From: Chlorogloeopsis fritschii PCC 6912
GTDB taxonomy: Bacteria; Cyanobacteriota; Cyanobacteriia; Cyanobacteriales; Nostocaceae
Length of the DNA stretch: 64,000 nucleotides
Direction of reading: 5' to 3'
Assembly (NCBI RefSeq): GCF_000317285.1
Contig: NZ_AJLN01000153.1
Span: 62,001-126,000 of the forward strand
A program made the position numbers and the translations under genes. How positions within the stretch are numbered: position 1 is the first letter of the stretch; every line of letters starts with the position of its first letter. The notes beneath the pieces were generated by a model, which was given only the letters and a program-made list of their open reading frames with translations, searched no databases and was not told where the DNA came from. Of the stretch, positions 1 through 8,816 are shown piece after piece.

Positions 1-298
1 TTTAGAGGAGTGAGGTTATGTTTGATTTAATAGTTTGCTGTGAAATGTGAATTAATTAAAACTTCACCTGATCGGGTGAGTCGGTTGGGTGAAGCAGATA
101 GAAATCGTGGTCGCTACCCTAAGAAGGCTATGGCAAAAGGAGAAACACGATGTTCTAAGTTTTTTGAGCTAGAAATTGTGCTTGGCATTCTCTACAATCC
201 TGACTCCGACTGCTGTTCCGGCATTAATGGCATTTTTGCATAAATTTTCACGTAGTCGCACCGATCGCTAAAATTGCCGGATTTGAGATATACAACGT

Positions 299-1594
299 AT
301 GACAAAACTTTTTTATGCCGTTTTAGCCAACTCACTTGTGGCTTCGCTGACTAATACATTTGTGTGGTTTGCCGTCACGTTTTGGGTGTATCTTCAAACC
401 AAGTCAGTGCTTGCTACCTCAATTATGGCGGGCGTATATCTCGTGACAGTCGCCATTTCTGGATTTTTTCTCGGATCTGTGGTGGATAGGTATAAAAAGA
501 AGACAGCTATGATGCTTTCAAGTATCTGTTCTCTCGTTTTATACTTACTTGCATATATTATTTTTGTTTCTACTCCACCATCAGTTTTTACTGATACTTC
601 TAGTATCATTCTTTGGGTATTCATCATCCTCGCACTTCTTGGTGCGATCGCTGGCAATTTACGGACGATCGCACTTTCAACACTCGTAACGATTGTAATT
701 CCCGAACCAAAACGAGATAAAGCAAATGGTCTGGTTGGCACGATCAATGGCGTAGGATTTCTTGTTGCTTCCACTTTTAGCGGTTTAGTAATCGGTTTTC
801 TTGGCGTATTTTGGATGCTTGTTTTCTCAATTGGACTGACTATTCTCGCGATCGTGCATTTATGGACAGTACCCATTTCGGAACAGAAAATCATTCATAC
901 TGAAGCTCACACGAACCATATTGATATTCGTGGCACGATTCGAGTCATACATCTCGTTCCTGGACTTTTTGCACTGATTTTTTTCAATACCTTCAATAAT
1001 TTCTTAGGCGGAGTTTTCATGTCTCTGATGGATGCCTACGGTTTGTCACTCGTTTCTGTACAAGTCTGGGGCATTTTGTGGGGTTTTTTGAGTTTAGGAT
1101 TTATCGTTGGCGGGTTAGTTGTCGCCAAGAAAGGCTTAGGAAAAAGCCCGCTGCGAACGCTTTTTTTGGCAAATATTGTCATGTGGATAATTGCCATTTT
1201 CTTTACGATTCAGGCGTCCATCGTACTGCTGACAATTGGCTTATTTATTTACTTATGCCTCATTCCGGTTGTTGAAGCTTCAGAACAAACCATTCTCCAA
1301 ACAGTGATACCGCCTGAACGTCAAGGTCGAGTATTCGGTTTTGCCCAAAGCATCGAGCAAGCGGCATCACCTCTGACTGCTTTTACAATCGGCCCGATCG
1401 CACAATTTATCTTCATCCCCTTTATGACAACAGGTGCTGGCGTGGATCTCATTGGTACTTGGTTCGGAACTGGAACAGATCGAGGGATCGCGCTTTTATT
1501 TATAGTGACTGGATTAATCGGACTGATCGTCACGCTCATGGCGATGCGATCGCGTGCGTATAGAAAATTATTAGCAAATTATCAAAAGTATTAG
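299..1594 (+). CDS. MFS transporter, drug/siderophore exporter type (DHA3-like)
   Basis: A 431-residue integral membrane protein with about twelve hydrophobic segments, the usual size for a major facilitator. The loop after the second helix reads GSVVDRYKKKTAM, a good match to MFS motif A (G-x-x-x-D-R-x-x-R/K), and helix 5 is rich in Gly and small residues. The overall layout, with the N-terminal half ending in PISEQKI and a long central loop, resembles the MFS_3 / enterobactin-exporter and macrolide-efflux branch. Substrate cannot be read from sequence. It is monocistronic and convergent with the sigma factor gene downstream. The ATG at 299 has only a weak purine stretch upstream. Confidence 0.85.
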   Translation: MTKLFYAVLANSLVASLTNTFVWFAVTFWVYLQTKSVLATSIMAGVYLVTVAISGFFLGSVVDRYKKKTAMMLSSICSLVLYLLAYIIFVSTPPSVFTDTSSIILWVFIILALLGAIAGNLRTIALSTLVTIVIPEPKRDKANGLVGTINGVGFLVASTFSGLVIGFLGVFWMLVFSIGLTILAIVHLWTVPISEQKIIHTEAHTNHIDIRGTIRVIHLVPGLFALIFFNTFNNFLGGVFMSLMDAYGLSLVSVQVWGILWGFLSLGFIVGGLVVAKKGLGKSPLRTLFLANIVMWIIAIFFTIQASIVLLTIGLFIYLCLIPVVEASEQTILQTVIPPERQGRVFGFAQSIEQAASPLTAFTIGPIAQFIFIPFMTTGAGVDLIGTWFGTGTDRGIALLFIVTGLIGLIVTLMAMRSRAYRKLLANYQKY

Positions 1595-1630
1595 TGGACT
1601 ATCGCATTAATTTTGCTGGGTAAAATAACG

Positions 1631-1693
1631 AACCACAAAGGACGCATTATACGCGTAGCGGCTTCCCGTAAGGGTAGAACACAAAGGAAGAGG
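1631..1693. repeat. Dispersed repeat with a second repeat nested inside
   Basis: The flanks read AACCACAAAGGACGC and AACACAAAGGAAGAG, two halves of a common cyanobacterial dispersed repeat (compare the related copy on the opposite strand near 58127-58160). Between them, at about 1646-1677, sits a different element containing GCGTAGCGGCTTCCCGTAAG, another motif commonly dispersed in Nostocales genomes. This is read as one repeat interrupted by another. Confidence 0.5.
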
Positions 1694-1790
1694 GAAAGAA
1701 GAGAAATTGAAAAGTTGATTAACCTATCAAAACTTTTGCGATAGAACATTAGGGGTTTGTCTTATTAGTTCTAAGGAGTTAAGGTGCTCA

Positions 1791-1820
1791 TATCCCCAAC
1801 TTTTTTCAATAAGTCGGGGA
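1791..1820. terminator. Hairpin (CCCC-AACTT / AAGT-CGGGG type) between convergent genes
   Basis: TATCCCCAACTT pairs imperfectly with AAGTCGGGGA across a T-rich loop. The hairpin lies between the converging MFS and sigma factor genes and belongs to a palindrome family that recurs at 22139, 29734, 43064 and 48233. A transcription-stop role is inferred from position and structure. Confidence 0.45.
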
Positions 1821-1884
1821 GCTGCTAGCCAACAAAATTAATGGGACAGACTTCTTAATGCTACATTTAAGCTTGAGTAAATTT

Positions 1885-2760
1885 TCATAAAGGTAGATTT
1901 GCCATAATTCGCTTCAACTTCTCTGGATTCCTGACAGTGTAGACAGATTGAATATAACCATCCACAATTTCAAATGTCGTTACGCTGTGAATGCAACCAT
2001 TAACGAACGTGATTATGCCAGGCTGTGCATTAATGTCGATGATGTGATTAACCGCCTCAGCAAGCCATTTGCTGCGAATCGCCAGCAAAAACCGAGCGAC
2101 TTTCATTGACCCCTGTAGCGGTTTCAAGGCAGCAGCAACCTTTCCTCCACCATCTGACCAATAGGTGACATCTTTTGCTAGAAGTGCCAGCAGCCCTTGC
2201 AAATTTCCCTGGGTAGAAGCTTCCAGAAATTGCGTTGTAACTTGCTCTTGTTGTTGACGGGAAACCGAAAAGCGGGGACGTTGAGCCGTGATATGCTGAC
2301 GCGATCGCCGCAGGATTTGGCGGCAGTTGGCTGGACTTTTCCCTACCATCTGGGCAATTTCATCGTAGTCATACTCAAAGACTTCTCGCAGCAGAAATAC
2401 GGCTCGTTCGATGGGCGATAAGCGTTCCAGAACGACGAGAAATGCGATCGAAAGGGAGTCTGCTAACTCGACCTGAGCGGCTGGATCATCAGTGTGTTGA
2501 GTGATGATGGGTTCGGGTAGCCATGACCCTACATACTGTTCTCGTTGCACGCGGGCAGAACGCAAATGATCAATGCAAAGGCGGGTGATAATCGTTGACA
2601 AATAGGTTTTGGCAGATCTAACCGTAACTTGGGTTGTTTGCTGCCAACGCACGAAGGTTTCTTGTACCATGTCTTCAGCATCAGTAACCGTTCCCAACAT
2701 CCGGTAAGCGATCGCAAATAAAAGAGGACGATGCTCCTTAAAGGTTTCGAGATGACTCAT
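1885..2760 (-). CDS. ECF41-family RNA polymerase sigma factor (SigJ-like)
   Basis: 291 residues. Sigma region 2 spans about residues 10-75 (FAIAYRMLGTVTDAEDMVQE) and region 4 about 105-160 (LSPIERAVFLLREVFEYDYD, then a helix-turn-helix). A SnoaL-like C-terminal extension covers 170-291. The extension carries WSDGGGK at 201-207 and NPEKL at 279-283, the two signature motifs described for ECF41 sigma factors, in which the C-terminal domain controls activity in place of a separate anti-sigma factor. The stop-start overlap (ATGA) with the upstream membrane protein gene indicates co-transcription. A carboxymuconolactone decarboxylase gene, the classical ECF41 partner and target, lies just upstream. 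Confidence 0.9.
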   Translation of the reverse strand: MSHLETFKEHRPLLFAIAYRMLGTVTDAEDMVQETFVRWQQTTQVTVRSAKTYLSTIITRLCIDHLRSARVQREQYVGSWLPEPIITQHTDDPAAQVELADSLSIAFLVVLERLSPIERAVFLLREVFEYDYDEIAQMVGKSPANCRQILRRSRQHITAQRPRFSVSRQQQEQVTTQFLEASTQGNLQGLLALLAKDVTYWSDGGGKVAAALKPLQGSMKVARFLLAIRSKWLAEAVNHIIDINAQPGIITFVNGCIHSVTTFEIVDGYIQSVYTVRNPEKLKRIMANLPL

Positions 2761-3167
2761 AAAACCTGCTCTGTTTGCTTTAGACTACTCAATGCCCACG
2801 CGCCTACTGCACATCCAAGCCCTTCTGTGAAGAATAGAAGAATAGCAGTGATATGGAAGAGGACACCCCAACCAGTAAACGGAATTTGGGAGATGTGATC
2901 GGGACTGATTGCAATGAAATGATTATAAACACCAAATAGAAATGCTCCAACCATTGAACTCAGCAACAACCAGCTACCAACCTGCTGAAATGATGCCCAA
3001 AGTAAAATCATGGCAGCGATCGGAGCTAACACAATGATAGAAACGACAAACAGACTTTGCAGCGCAGATAAAGGAACGGGTATTTTCTCGTGGGCTAAAC
3101 CATGTAGGACTACGACAATAGCATGAATGATCACAGCAATAGTGGCATATCGAACCATGCGTTGCAT
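2757..3167 (-). CDS. Small four-helix membrane protein of unknown function
   Basis: 136 residues with four hydrophobic segments (about 7-25, 38-60, 65-85 and 100-125) and short polar loops; no family recognised. Its stop overlaps the start of the ECF41 sigma gene by four bases, so the two are almost certainly translated from one message. Conserved-looking polar positions include His15, His22 and His26 in or near helix 1 and the His-containing segment YNHFIAISPDHIS. A redox- or stress-linked function is only suggested by the neighbouring sigma factor and decarboxylase genes. Confidence 0.75.
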   Translation of the reverse strand: MQRMVRYATIAVIIHAIVVVLHGLAHEKIPVPLSALQSLFVVSIIVLAPIAAMILLWASFQQVGSWLLLSSMVGAFLFGVYNHFIAISPDHISQIPFTGWGVLFHITAILLFFTEGLGCAVGAWALSSLKQTEQVL

Positions 3168-3251
3168 CTTTACTACTCCCTGAGCGTGTATTGATATGAC
3201 TGATATTCCGGTTTTGGGAGAATGAAAAAGGCTTTCACTTCCCCAGATTAC

Positions 3252-3746
3252 TTACGCAGAAAGTGTTTCAAGAGCCGTTTTTCTCTCCTGTAATGGTTGC
3301 GGCTCATAGCTGCCAGGAACGATGCGAGTGGTAATTGCAATCCGATTCCAGCCGTTAATCGTCACGATCGCCATCAAAAGGTTTGCTATTTCATCGGTCG
3401 CAAAATGACGGCTCACTTCATTGTAGATTTCATCTGAAACATGGTCAGTCGCAATCAAAGTAACGGCTTCTGTCAACGCGAGAACAGCCCGTTCCTCTGG
3501 GGTAAAAAATGGAGTCTCCCGCCACGCATTGAGAGCGTAAATCCGTTGTTCAGTTTCCCCATTAACTCTGGCATCTTTAGTGTGCATATCGATGCAAAAT
3601 GCACAGCCATTAATTTGTGATGCTCGAATTTTAATTAGTTCCAACAGTGTTGGCTCGATGCCACTGCCTCGAACATACCGTTCCAGGTGCAACATTGCTT
3701 GATAAGCGGCTGCATTTGTTTTTCCAAGCTCCATTCGGCTCTGCAT
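3252..3746 (-). CDS. Carboxymuconolactone decarboxylase / AhpD-like family protein
   Basis: 164 residues. The AhpD-core signature is clear: Glu36, then GCAFCIDMHTKDAR with the redox pair Cys48 and Cys51 and His55. The CxxC plus downstream His layout is that of alkylhydroperoxidase AhpD-type proteins, which reduce peroxides or act as disulfide reductants. It lies directly upstream of the membrane protein and ECF41 sigma genes on the same strand. The family is a well-known ECF41 neighbour (carboxymuconolactone decarboxylase, oxidoreductase or epimerase), so it is the likely regulon target. The exact substrate is not inferable. Confidence 0.88.
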   Translation of the reverse strand: MQSRMELGKTNAAAYQAMLHLERYVRGSGIEPTLLELIKIRASQINGCAFCIDMHTKDARVNGETEQRIYALNAWRETPFFTPEERAVLALTEAVTLIATDHVSDEIYNEVSRHFATDEIANLLMAIVTINGWNRIAITTRIVPGSYEPQPLQERKTALETLSA

Positions 3747-3954
3747 CTCGGCAACCTCTTCATAAAATAGGCTTTCTATAGATGAGACGAATGAGTGCTG
3801 CTAGTTGTGACAGTTGACATTTGAGCATCCGATCCAAATTTCTGTTCAAAGCGATCGCGTTGGGGATTAAGTATTCGCCAACGAGAGAGAGATTGGGTAT
3901 TGCTTCGGTTTTGGGAGAGTGATGCGATCGCGCAGAATTTGCACATAAGTTATT

Positions 3955-5037
3955 TTATTTTTTGATGATGTAGTAGTCGTTCATAAAATCGTGGGATAGT
4001 TGCTTAATCTCTATCTGTGAGAACCCGGCTTCTTTTAAAAGTTCGAGCGCTTTTTCTTGTCCCCACATTGTCCCCAATCCCAAACCGCCTTCTGCGAGGG
4101 ATACAGTCATGCAGTGCATACAAGAAACGGTGTACAGAAGAGGTGCCACTGGATGGTCAAGATTACCGCTTACCTCAGTTGAAGCATGGATATCCTGCAT
4201 CAAGTAAACACCATCCGCTCGCAAGGCGTTGTAAATGTTTCGCAACACCCAATCAGGTCTGGCTTGGTCGTGAACTGCGTCGAAAGTAAAGACCAGATCG
4301 TATTTTTCCACCTCGTCTAACCGTGTTGTATCTTTGACCTCAAATTGAACATTTGTCAAATTTTGTTGCTGGGCTTCGGTTGTTGCAGTGGCGATCGCTT
4401 CTATAGAAAAGTCGTATCCAGTAAATCGACTGTTGGGAAAAAGCCAAGCCAATTTATTCAGGGCACGACCACTACCACAGCCTACATCTAGCACATCAAT
4501 TCCACGCTGTAGTTTTTCACTTAACCCCGGTACTAAAGGCAGAATGCTATCTTCTAGTACGGCAACTATGGTTTGACCGCTATCTTCTGCCATCACTTCA
4601 TGAAACCGCTTGAACTTGGAGTAGGGTACACCACCACCTTTGTAAAAGCACTCCACAATTTGGTCTTCTACCGATGCCAACTCCGAAATGTATTGGGCAA
4701 AGACAGCCATGTTGTCAGGTGATGCGGCACGGGTGACAAAGGCGGCATATTCAACAGGTAACTTGTAAGTTTTATCAGTCGGGTTGTAGTTCACAATGTG
4801 ACCGACGACCATTGCATTTAGCCATTCCCGCGTGTAGCGTTCGTTTAAGCCTGCTATATCTGCAATCTGTTGGCTGGTTGCGGCGGGTAATTCTGCCAGA
4901 ATATCAAACAGTTTGGTACGATGCCCGATTGAAATCATCAGCGATAAAGCGCCACTGTTAAATATATTGAGTAACCTTTCTGCAAATGCTTCTGCTTTGG
5001 ATCGATCTACTGTTTGTTCGAGTAATTCTGCTGTCAT
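3955..5037 (-). CDS. Class I SAM-dependent methyltransferase with N-terminal winged helix
   Basis: 360 residues. The N-terminal part (about 30-100) is a winged-helix dimerisation domain (SIGHRTKLFDILAE, then LNERYTREWLNAMV) like that of Rv2258c-type and O-methyltransferase-like proteins. The Rossmann domain begins with VLDVGCGSG at 182-190 and continues to an acidic ribose-binding residue in FTGYDFS and a motif II-like VFTFDAVHDQ. The start is supported by AGGAGG four bases upstream of the ATG at 5037. The gene is divergent from a TetR regulator, with two operator-like palindromes between, so it is the likely target of that regulator. Substrate unknown. Confidence 0.87.
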   Translation of the reverse strand: MTAELLEQTVDRSKAEAFAERLLNIFNSGALSLMISIGHRTKLFDILAELPAATSQQIADIAGLNERYTREWLNAMVVGHIVNYNPTDKTYKLPVEYAAFVTRAASPDNMAVFAQYISELASVEDQIVECFYKGGGVPYSKFKRFHEVMAEDSGQTIVAVLEDSILPLVPGLSEKLQRGIDVLDVGCGSGRALNKLAWLFPNSRFTGYDFSIEAIATATTEAQQQNLTNVQFEVKDTTRLDEVEKYDLVFTFDAVHDQARPDWVLRNIYNALRADGVYLMQDIHASTEVSGNLDHPVAPLLYTVSCMHCMTVSLAEGGLGLGTMWGQEKALELLKEAGFSQIEIKQLSHDFMNDYYIIKK

Positions 5038-5225
5038 GATGCCTCCTAATGGGGTGATATGGCTTTAGCTACGCTGAGGCTAAGACTCCTTAATTCAGCC
5101 GAACCTCAAGATTTATTGGAAATAACTACAGATCTGCTTCAAATTCGGGCGATCGCCTTTTGTCTAAGACTGAGCATCCGGTATCCGCTTCTTGGAGAAA
5201 CGAAAACTTTCAATCATTTTTTATT

Positions 5226-5245
5226 TATACAAACTAGTCTGTATA
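5226..5245. promoter_or_regulatory. 20-bp palindrome, candidate TetR operator 1
   Basis: TATACAAACTAGTCTGTATA is an inverted repeat with a single mismatched pair. It sits in the 411-bp divergent spacer between the methyltransferase and TetR genes. It shares the ACTAGTCT / AGACTAGT core with the second palindrome at 5396. Operator assignment is inferred. Confidence 0.5.
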
Positions 5246-5395
5246 GTAACTATAAAATTCTCAGCTGTCAATCTAATTCCTGTTAAAATTTATTTAAAGC
5301 AAACTTTTTCTTTACTTCTGATATCTGCTTTTACCAAGGCAGTTATGACAACGTGTGACACCTCCGTCTTATCCAAAGAAAGATAAAAAGCTAAC

Positions 5396-5409
5396 AGACT
5401 AAATAGTCT
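5396..5409. promoter_or_regulatory. 14-bp palindrome, candidate TetR operator 2
   Basis: AGACTAAATAGTCT has six-base arms and a two-base centre, 39 bp upstream of the TetR start codon. It has the size and placement expected for autoregulation, and a core related to the palindrome at 5226. The rest of the 5038-5448 spacer shows no gene; the short open frames there have no family signal. Confidence 0.5.
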
Positions 5410-5448
5410 CTAAAATAGAATTAACGGCAATAATCTGTGGAGAAATGA

Positions 5449-6066
5449 ATGCCAAAGAGCGGTGAAAACACGAAAATACGAATTTTGGATGCAGCTCATG
5501 CTTTGATTATGGGGCATGGTCTTGCTGGCACATCTATTGATATGGTCTTAGAAAAGGCTGAGATTACTAAAGGTGCCTTTTTCTATCACTTTAAAAGTAA
5601 ATCCGATCTAGCACGAGCACTAGTGGAACGCTATGCCAATCAAGATGCAGCCCATTTAGAGGAGAATTTAAAGCGGGCTGAGAAACTCAGTCGAGATCCC
5701 TTACAGCAAGTCCTGATATTGATTGGGCTATTTCAAGAGGAAGTAGAACAACTTACCGAACCTGGTGGGGGTTGTTTAATTGCGTCTTACACTTACCAGT
5801 TTGAAGAACTCGATGCAGACATTCGTGAAATTTCAGCTCAAGCGGTTCTGCTTTGGCGGCAGCGTTTGGGAGCCAAATTTGAGGAAGTTATAGCTAAATA
5901 CCCGCCTCGCTTGGTTGTTCGTGCTCAAGATTTAGCAGACGGAGTGGTTTCTACGTTTGAAGGAGCATTTGTAATGATGCGAGTACTTCGGGAACCAACA
6001 CAACTGAGTATGCAGCTTGCTCATTATCGAAATTATATTGAACTTCTGTTTTCCTCTGCCCAGTAG
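5449..6066 (+). CDS. TetR/AcrR family transcriptional repressor
   Basis: 205 residues. The N-terminal helix-turn-helix covers about residues 8-55 (GTSIDMVLEKAEITKGAFFY, followed by HFKSKSDL), a textbook TetR signature. The helical C-terminal ligand-binding half includes GGGCLIASYTYQFEELD, typical of the subfamily that senses small organic or reactive molecules. The ATG at 5449 is preceded by GGAG with a six-base spacing; another ATG at 5445 is out of frame. The gene is divergent from the methyltransferase, and two palindromes lie in the shared promoter region, suggesting control of both genes. Confidence 0.92.
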   Translation: MPKSGENTKIRILDAAHALIMGHGLAGTSIDMVLEKAEITKGAFFYHFKSKSDLARALVERYANQDAAHLEENLKRAEKLSRDPLQQVLILIGLFQEEVEQLTEPGGGCLIASYTYQFEELDADIREISAQAVLLWRQRLGAKFEEVIAKYPPRLVVRAQDLADGVVSTFEGAFVMMRVLREPTQLSMQLAHYRNYIELLFSSAQ

Positions 6067-6102
6067 AAATTAGACTCAAAAATCCATTAGTTCTTAGTTC
6101 AA

Positions 6103-6606
6103 CTAGAATTCATAGTAAGGATTATACGGAAGGTCGGTACATCCATAATCAATACCCATTTTGTTCAGTTCCGAGGTGATTTGACTTCTATGGTGTGTTT
6201 GATGGTTGAACATTTGCATATAATAGAAGGATCTGGGCACCCTTCTATTTCTATTCAATTTCTCGCTCCAAAACTCGAAAATCTCATCTAGCCACTCCTG
6301 GGAATATTCTTGAGCTTCTTTGACAAGTTTTTCATCAAACTCAAAACGTGCTGTTCTTAATTCACTGTAGCTAAAATACGGGATGAAATTTGGATCAAAC
6401 TGAGGAAGATTTTTCGTATGAATAAAGGAATGAATAGTTTGGTCTACACTGATGATGTGATTAAGAGTTTTGAAGATTGAATCAAAAAACATTCCTCTAT
6501 CAAGATTAATCTTCTCATCAGTTAGATTGTCGCATATTGTAAAAAGGTTCTCATTCTGCCATTTGTTATATAGGGCCATTGTTTCTAAGTATTTAGCAGT
6601 AATCAT
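6103..6606 (-). CDS. DinB family protein (putative metal-dependent bacillithiol/thiol transferase-like)
   Basis: 167 residues, the usual DinB length. The four-helix bundle metal ligands are visible as His50 (TLNHIISVDQ) and the pair His135 and His139 in FNHQTHHRSQ, the characteristic H...HxxxH layout. Family members bind a divalent metal and several act in thiol conjugation or stress responses, but many are uncharacterised. The gene is convergent with the TetR gene (37 bp between stops) and followed at its 5-prime side by two GNAT genes on the same strand. Confidence 0.85.
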   Translation of the reverse strand: MITAKYLETMALYNKWQNENLFTICDNLTDEKINLDRGMFFDSIFKTLNHIISVDQTIHSFIHTKNLPQFDPNFIPYFSYSELRTARFEFDEKLVKEAQEYSQEWLDEIFEFWSEKLNRNRRVPRSFYYMQMFNHQTHHRSQITSELNKMGIDYGCTDLPYNPYYEF

Positions 6607-6635
6607 GATTTTTAATTAACTTTTACTGGATTGAA

Positions 6636-7088
6636 TCACACCTCGATATTAATTCTGTAGATATATTCAACGTAAGTTTCACTAACTTTCTGTGCGCCTG
6701 TCCGTTCAAAAGTTTTCTGTGCAACTTCATTCTCTAATGATGTCCCAACCCATATCTGCTCAACCCTATCTTCCTTACAATGCCTCTGAAGTTCTGCTAT
6801 CATTCGTGAACCTAGCCCTTTATTTCTGAATTTTTCGTCTACAATGATGTCGTAAAGGTAGACGTAAAATACATCATTTTTTACAGTAGGGAAACGAAAG
6901 GCGCTTAAATACCCAACTGGAGATGAGTCAATCAAACAAACAATAAAATAGCAATTTTTATCTCCCAAAGCTCGCATCAAATGGGAACTGCTAGCTATAC
7001 TACCATCCCGATCCTCTTCTGGTATCAAAAGTTGGATAGCAGAGGATAGCACCGGGTAATCATTTTCCTGGAGTCTTCTAGTCTCCAT
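6636..7088 (-). CDS. GNAT family N-acetyltransferase
   Basis: 150 residues. The acetyl-CoA binding motif A reads IIVDEKFRNKGLGSRMIAEL, containing the R-x-x-G-x-G/A pyrophosphate loop, with the later segment ENEVAQKTFERTGAQ matching motif B. The N-terminus has the usual variable acceptor-binding beta strands. The acceptor is not deducible. It lies 29 bp upstream of the DinB gene on the same strand and may share its transcript. Confidence 0.85.
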   Translation of the reverse strand: METRRLQENDYPVLSSAIQLLIPEEDRDGSIASSSHLMRALGDKNCYFIVCLIDSSPVGYLSAFRFPTVKNDVFYVYLYDIIVDEKFRNKGLGSRMIAELQRHCKEDRVEQIWVGTSLENEVAQKTFERTGAQKVSETYVEYIYRINIEV

Positions 7089-7142
7089 AAAACTTTATAA
7101 CTATTTGCGACAAAGTACTGTAAAAACAGGGTTGTATTACCG

Positions 7143-7586
7143 CTACTGCAACTGTAAAGCGTAATGGTAAAATTCTTTATCCTTAGTGTATCCCCGCGAT
7201 TCATAGAGTTTTTGCGCGTTTGTGTTAGAAATCTGAGTAGCTAAAATGAATCGAACTGCACCACTCTCCTTTGCATACTTTTCTGCTGCATTCATCAATA
7301 AAGTTGCGATTCCTTTCCTACGATACGGTTCTTCCACATACAAATCGTTTAATATCCATATCAGTTTCATGGACACAGAAGAAAAGCTAGGATAAAGCTG
7401 AGTAAATCCAACCATCTCCCCATTTTCTTCAGCTACAAACACAACCGAGTCCTTATTCTTAAAACGCTCTTGTAAAAACTTCTTGGCAGCTTTAATATCT
7501 GATGTTTGATTGTAAAAAACACGATACCGATCAAACAGTCTCGATAAACTCTCAAGATGTTCAATACTAGCCAAGAAGACTTCCAT
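7143..7586 (-). CDS. GNAT family N-acetyltransferase
   Basis: 147 residues. Motif A is LYVEEPYRRKGIATLLMNAA, and motif B includes NTNAQKLYESRGYTKDKEF with the usual catalytic-region Tyr. It is unrelated in detail to the neighbouring GNAT at 6636, so this is not a tandem duplication. The spacer between them is 54 bp. Acceptor unknown; the short size resembles GNATs acting on small amines, amino acids or protein N-termini. Confidence 0.87.
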   Translation of the reverse strand: MEVFLASIEHLESLSRLFDRYRVFYNQTSDIKAAKKFLQERFKNKDSVVFVAEENGEMVGFTQLYPSFSSVSMKLIWILNDLYVEEPYRRKGIATLLMNAAEKYAKESGAVRFILATQISNTNAQKLYESRGYTKDKEFYHYALQLQ

Positions 7587-7832
7587 TCACTGTCCTTATT
7601 AATTCAATATGGATTTCGATGAAACAATTGTAACTGCTAAATCAATGAGGCGATCGCGATCCTTTGTGCGGTATATCGAGAACATCACGATCAATCTCTA
7701 GTTCTGCCCGCCAAACTTCATCTGATTGCAACCATGTTGTGTCTCCATTTGTCGTTGCAAGTTGTACAGATATCCGTCTAAGTGCTCCAATCGCTTTTCA
7801 AAACATCGATTAGAGCACTCAATCAATCACAC

Positions 7833-8816
7833 TCATGCCATTGATGTGAGAAGTTCTTCGAGTCGATTCAGTGTCTCACGCATCCCTATTTCCATACCCG
7901 ACTGGAGATGCCCATCTCGGTGTTCAACCGACGGATACTGGATATGGATGTGAAGCGTCGTTTTTCCGTCTTGCTCTGTTAGGGTAAGCGTATTTAGGTG
8001 GTCGCTGTTGGGAATCGGTTCATAGCGTTCGGTGGAAACTAGTCGCTGTGGTGGCACAATCTCGCGGTACTCTCCTGAGAATCCGTGCTCGGTGTCGTTG
8101 CTGGGGTCATACAAGACGTAGCGCCATTTACCACCCACTCGCAAGTCGATTTCGCAAACTGTCATTGTCATGCTTCTGCAACCGCCAAACCAGCGCTTCA
8201 CATGTTCGGGCTGAGTCCATGCCTCAAAGACGAGTCTGCGCGGTGCATTGAAGATGCGCGTCACAACAATTTCCCGCTCCGAGGGCAACGTCAACGTCAA
8301 ACCATTACCCTGGTTGGCGACTATCTTTGCCAAGAACTCATCGAGGCATTCAAAGCTGGAGTTCCATCCTGCAACAACGCCCATCTCCTCGTGCTTGCGG
8401 CGATCCTCCGCAGTTGGGTGTACGATCCGAAGGGTGAGGCGAGTCTTGTCGTTCAGATCCTCGAAGATGGCTGTCATGATAATTTCCTTCGGCAGGTCTG
8501 CCTTCACAACCTCCTCAAAGCCCTCATCAAACTCGTCGCTAGCGACAATCCGCTCTGGTGGTACGACTTCGTGAAAGACGCCTTTCACCGGATATTCGGT
8601 GCCATCGGGGCCACACATCACATACCGCGACGTGCCGCCCGGTCTCAAGTCCATCTCATCAACACGAGTTGTGAAACCTTTTGGCCCCCACCACTGCGCC
8701 ACGTGTTGTGGATCTGTCCATGCCTTAAACACAAGCTCGCGGGGTGCATTGAAGACACGGGTAATGACGATCTCGCGTTCTGATGACTGTATCGTGGAGC
8801 TATTGCTTGCGGTCAT
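7833..8816 (-). CDS. Tandem SRPBCC (AHSA1-type) domain protein
   Basis: 327 residues made of two similar AHSA1/START-like domains, about 10-165 and 178-325. Each opens with the same phrase: SEREIVITRVFNAPRELVF in the first and SEREIVVTRIFNAPRRLVF in the second. Each continues with a Trp-rich WW/WFGG patch and an R.V....G.EY/EHGF segment. AHSA1 proteins usually have one domain of about 150 residues, so this is a duplication-fusion. It overlaps the upstream ArsR regulator by 17 bp. The ArsR-AHSA1 pairing is common and suggests a ligand-handling or stress role under ArsR control. Long open frames on the opposite strand here are shadows. Confidence 0.9.
   Translation of the reverse strand: MTASNSSTIQSSEREIVITRVFNAPRELVFKAWTDPQHVAQWWGPKGFTTRVDEMDLRPGGTSRYVMCGPDGTEYPVKGVFHEVVPPERIVASDEFDEGFEEVVKADLPKEIIMTAIFEDLNDKTRLTLRIVHPTAEDRRKHEEMGVVAGWNSSFECLDEFLAKIVANQGNGLTLTLPSEREIVVTRIFNAPRRLVFEAWTQPEHVKRWFGGCRSMTMTVCEIDLRVGGKWRYVLYDPSNDTEHGFSGEYREIVPPQRLVSTERYEPIPNSDHLNTLTLTEQDGKTTLHIHIQYPSVEHRDGHLQSGMEIGMRETLNRLEELLTSMA

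Noticed and set aside
40-243. 67-residue plus-strand frame at the left edge
   Set aside because: No family signal and no ribosome binding site at its ATG; kept out as probably non-coding.
7642-7797. Minus-strand open stretch ending in a reasonable-looking protein phrase (LQSDEVWRAELEIDRDVL)
   Set aside because: No start codon and no recognised family; may be a relic but cannot be supported.
8085-8783. 232-residue plus-strand frame across the AHSA1 gene
   Set aside because: Shadow of the minus-strand tandem SRPBCC gene; composition not protein-like.
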